From an uncultured Lachnospiraceae bacterium (GTDB taxonomy: Bacteria; Bacillota; Clostridia; Lachnospirales; Lachnospiraceae), in NCBI GenBank assembly GCA_948473115.1, contig CAOKWI010000048.1:1-34276 (forward strand): a stretch of DNA of 34,276 nt. Direction: 5' to 3'. This document shows positions 33,368-34,276 of this stretch, in pieces. The position numbers and the translations under genes were made by a program. The notes under the pieces are model-generated. The model was given only the letters and a program-made list of their open reading frames with translations, did no database searches and was not told the origin of the DNA. The stretch's first letter is position 1. The number at the start of each line of letters is the position of its first letter.

Positions 33368-34276
33368 ATGGGTTTTTTCTCGGATTTGAGGGAAGATTTG
33401 TCCCAGGCAGTCAATGAACTGATGCCTGCGGAAGAACAGATCAGACCTGGGGAAGAGCAGGAGATGGCAAAGCCTGTCGTCCAGGCAGCGGCGAAAGAGC
33501 CTAAGCCGGCGGCAACAAAAAAAGCTGCTGAAAAGCCTGTCTATTCTCTGGAAGAGATGCTGGAAAATATTGACAGCTTCAGACTGGATGAGGAGGAAGC
33601 AGCAGGAACAGGGGAAATCCAGTCAGGAGGACCTGACCTTGTAGCGGAGGCGAAGCCTTCGGTGGAGATGCCTGTGCCGGAGGCAGTTCCTATGGAGGAA
33701 CTGCTGAAAAAAGCGCCTGCGGAGGAGAAAACTGTGGCAGAGGAAGCGCCAGAGGAGATGGCTGCGGAGGAAAGGATCACAGAGGAGGAACTGCTGAAAG
33801 AAGCGTTTGCGGAGGAAGAAACTGCGGCAGAGGAACCACCGGAGGAAATGCCTGTGGAGGAAAGAACCGCAGAGGAGGAACTGCTGAAAGAAGCGTTTTC
33901 GGAGGAAGAAACTGTGGCGGAGGAACCGCCGGAGGAAATGCCTGTGGAGGAAGAGGCCGCAGAGGAGGAACTGCTGGAAGAAGCGTTTGCGGAGGAAGAA
34001 ACTGTGGCGGAGGAACCGCCGGAGGAGATGCCTGTGGAGGAAGAGGCCGCAGGGAAGGAACCTCAAAAGGAAATGTCTGTGGAGGAAGTGACCGCAGGGG
34101 AGGAACCGCTGGAGAAAACGCCTGTGAAGGTAGAATCCGCAGCAGAGGAACCCCAAAAGGAAATGCCTGTAAAGGAAGGAACCGCAGGGGAAGGACTGCT
34201 GAAAGAAGCGCCTGCGGAGAGAGAAACTGCGGCAGAGGAACCACCGGAGGAAATGCCTGTGGAGGAAGAGACCGCA
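33368..34276 (+). CDS. Glu/Pro-rich repeat protein, cut by window end
   Basis: An open frame of at least 303 residues from ATG 33368, with GGAGGAG (33352-33358) upstream and 29 bases after the deacetylase stop. The N-terminus MGFFSDLREDLSQAVNELMP is a short amphipathic helix. A Pro/Ala/Lys linker and a second helix (YSLEEMLENIDSFRLDEEE) follow. From residue 110 the protein is a string of 15-residue acidic repeats that continues to the window edge. A similar N-terminus occurs, from memory, in Lachnospiraceae bactofilin (polymer-forming cytoskeletal) proteins, but no bactofilin domain is visible here, so that is a guess. No signal peptide; probably cytoplasmic. Confidence 0.8.
   Translation, partial: MGFFSDLREDLSQAVNELMPAEEQIRPGEEQEMAKPVVQAAAKEPKPAATKKAAEKPVYSLEEMLENIDSFRLDEEEAAGTGEIQSGGPDLVAEAKPSVEMPVPEAVPMEELLKKAPAEEKTVAEEAPEEMAAEERITEEELLKEAFAEEETAAEEPPEEMPVEERTAEEELLKEAFSEEETVAEEPPEEMPVEEEAAEEELLEEAFAEEETVAEEPPEEMPVEEEAAGKEPQKEMSVEEVTAGEEPLEKTPVKVESAAEEPQKEMPVKEGTAGEGLLKEAPAERETAAEEPPEEMPVEEETA
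33695..34276 (+). repeat. 45-bp (15-residue) tandem repeats, about 13 units
   Basis: Units alternate between EELLKEAFAEEETVA and EEPPEEMPVEEEAAE types, so the higher period is 90 bp over the first eight units; later units are more varied (KEPQKEMSVEEVTAG). The array reaches the window end. Long open frames on the opposite strand here are repeat artefacts. Confidence 0.93.

Noticed and set aside
33623..34244. Long Leu/Pro/Arg-rich minus-strand frames
   Set aside because: Mirror images of the 45-bp repeats in the plus-strand gene.

Overview
The window looks like chromosomal DNA of a spore-forming, anaerobic Clostridia member, most likely a Lachnospiraceae gut species. The evidence is the Firmicutes block yicC-remA-gmk-rpoZ-rimO-pgsA-cinA, then recA-recX-rny, together with SpoIIM, a class B sortase, a pectin-lyase-type surface protein, strong AGGAGG ribosome sites and TTGACA/TATAAT promoters. 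This placement is inferred from gene content; no rRNA is present.

Layout. 1-653 is non-coding or decayed sequence. 654-6650 is a surface module: a 1668-residue pectate-lyase-like wall protein and a class B sortase that could anchor it. 6808-12463 is the housekeeping run yicC, remA, gmk, rpoZ, rimO, pgsA, cinA. 12478-17670 separates cinA from recA and is accessory: a GT-C membrane protein, a GntR/ABC operon with a consensus promoter and its own palindromic operator, and a scarred segment in which a DUF5674-like gene pair and several small mobile repeats lie between two halves of a broken reading frame. 17891-21763 is recA (two SOS boxes), recX and rny. 22061-24298 holds an aminotransferase and a NUDIX hydrolase with a miniature element between them. 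24378-29850 is a two-component system plus MacB/FtsX-type ABC transporter, where both transcription units carry the same 16-bp palindrome. 30213-33338 holds spoIIM, DAHP synthase (minus strand), a 53-residue Cys-rich FeoB-associated-type protein and a membrane-anchored polysaccharide deacetylase. From 33368 to the window end runs an open Glu/Pro-rich repeat protein.

The most notable non-gene content is a set of short palindromic or multi-hairpin elements. Several have GTAAC-type ends (GTAACAGTTCAG...CTGAACTGTTAC) and two loci show 8-bp target duplications, as expected for miniature elements mobilised by an IS66-like transposase. A second type, with other ends and its own 8-bp duplication, sits before the NUDIX gene. 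Removing the insertions restores open reading frame on both sides of the DUF5674 pair, so part of this segment's history can be reconstructed.

No CRISPR array, tRNA, rRNA or complete transposase gene was found.
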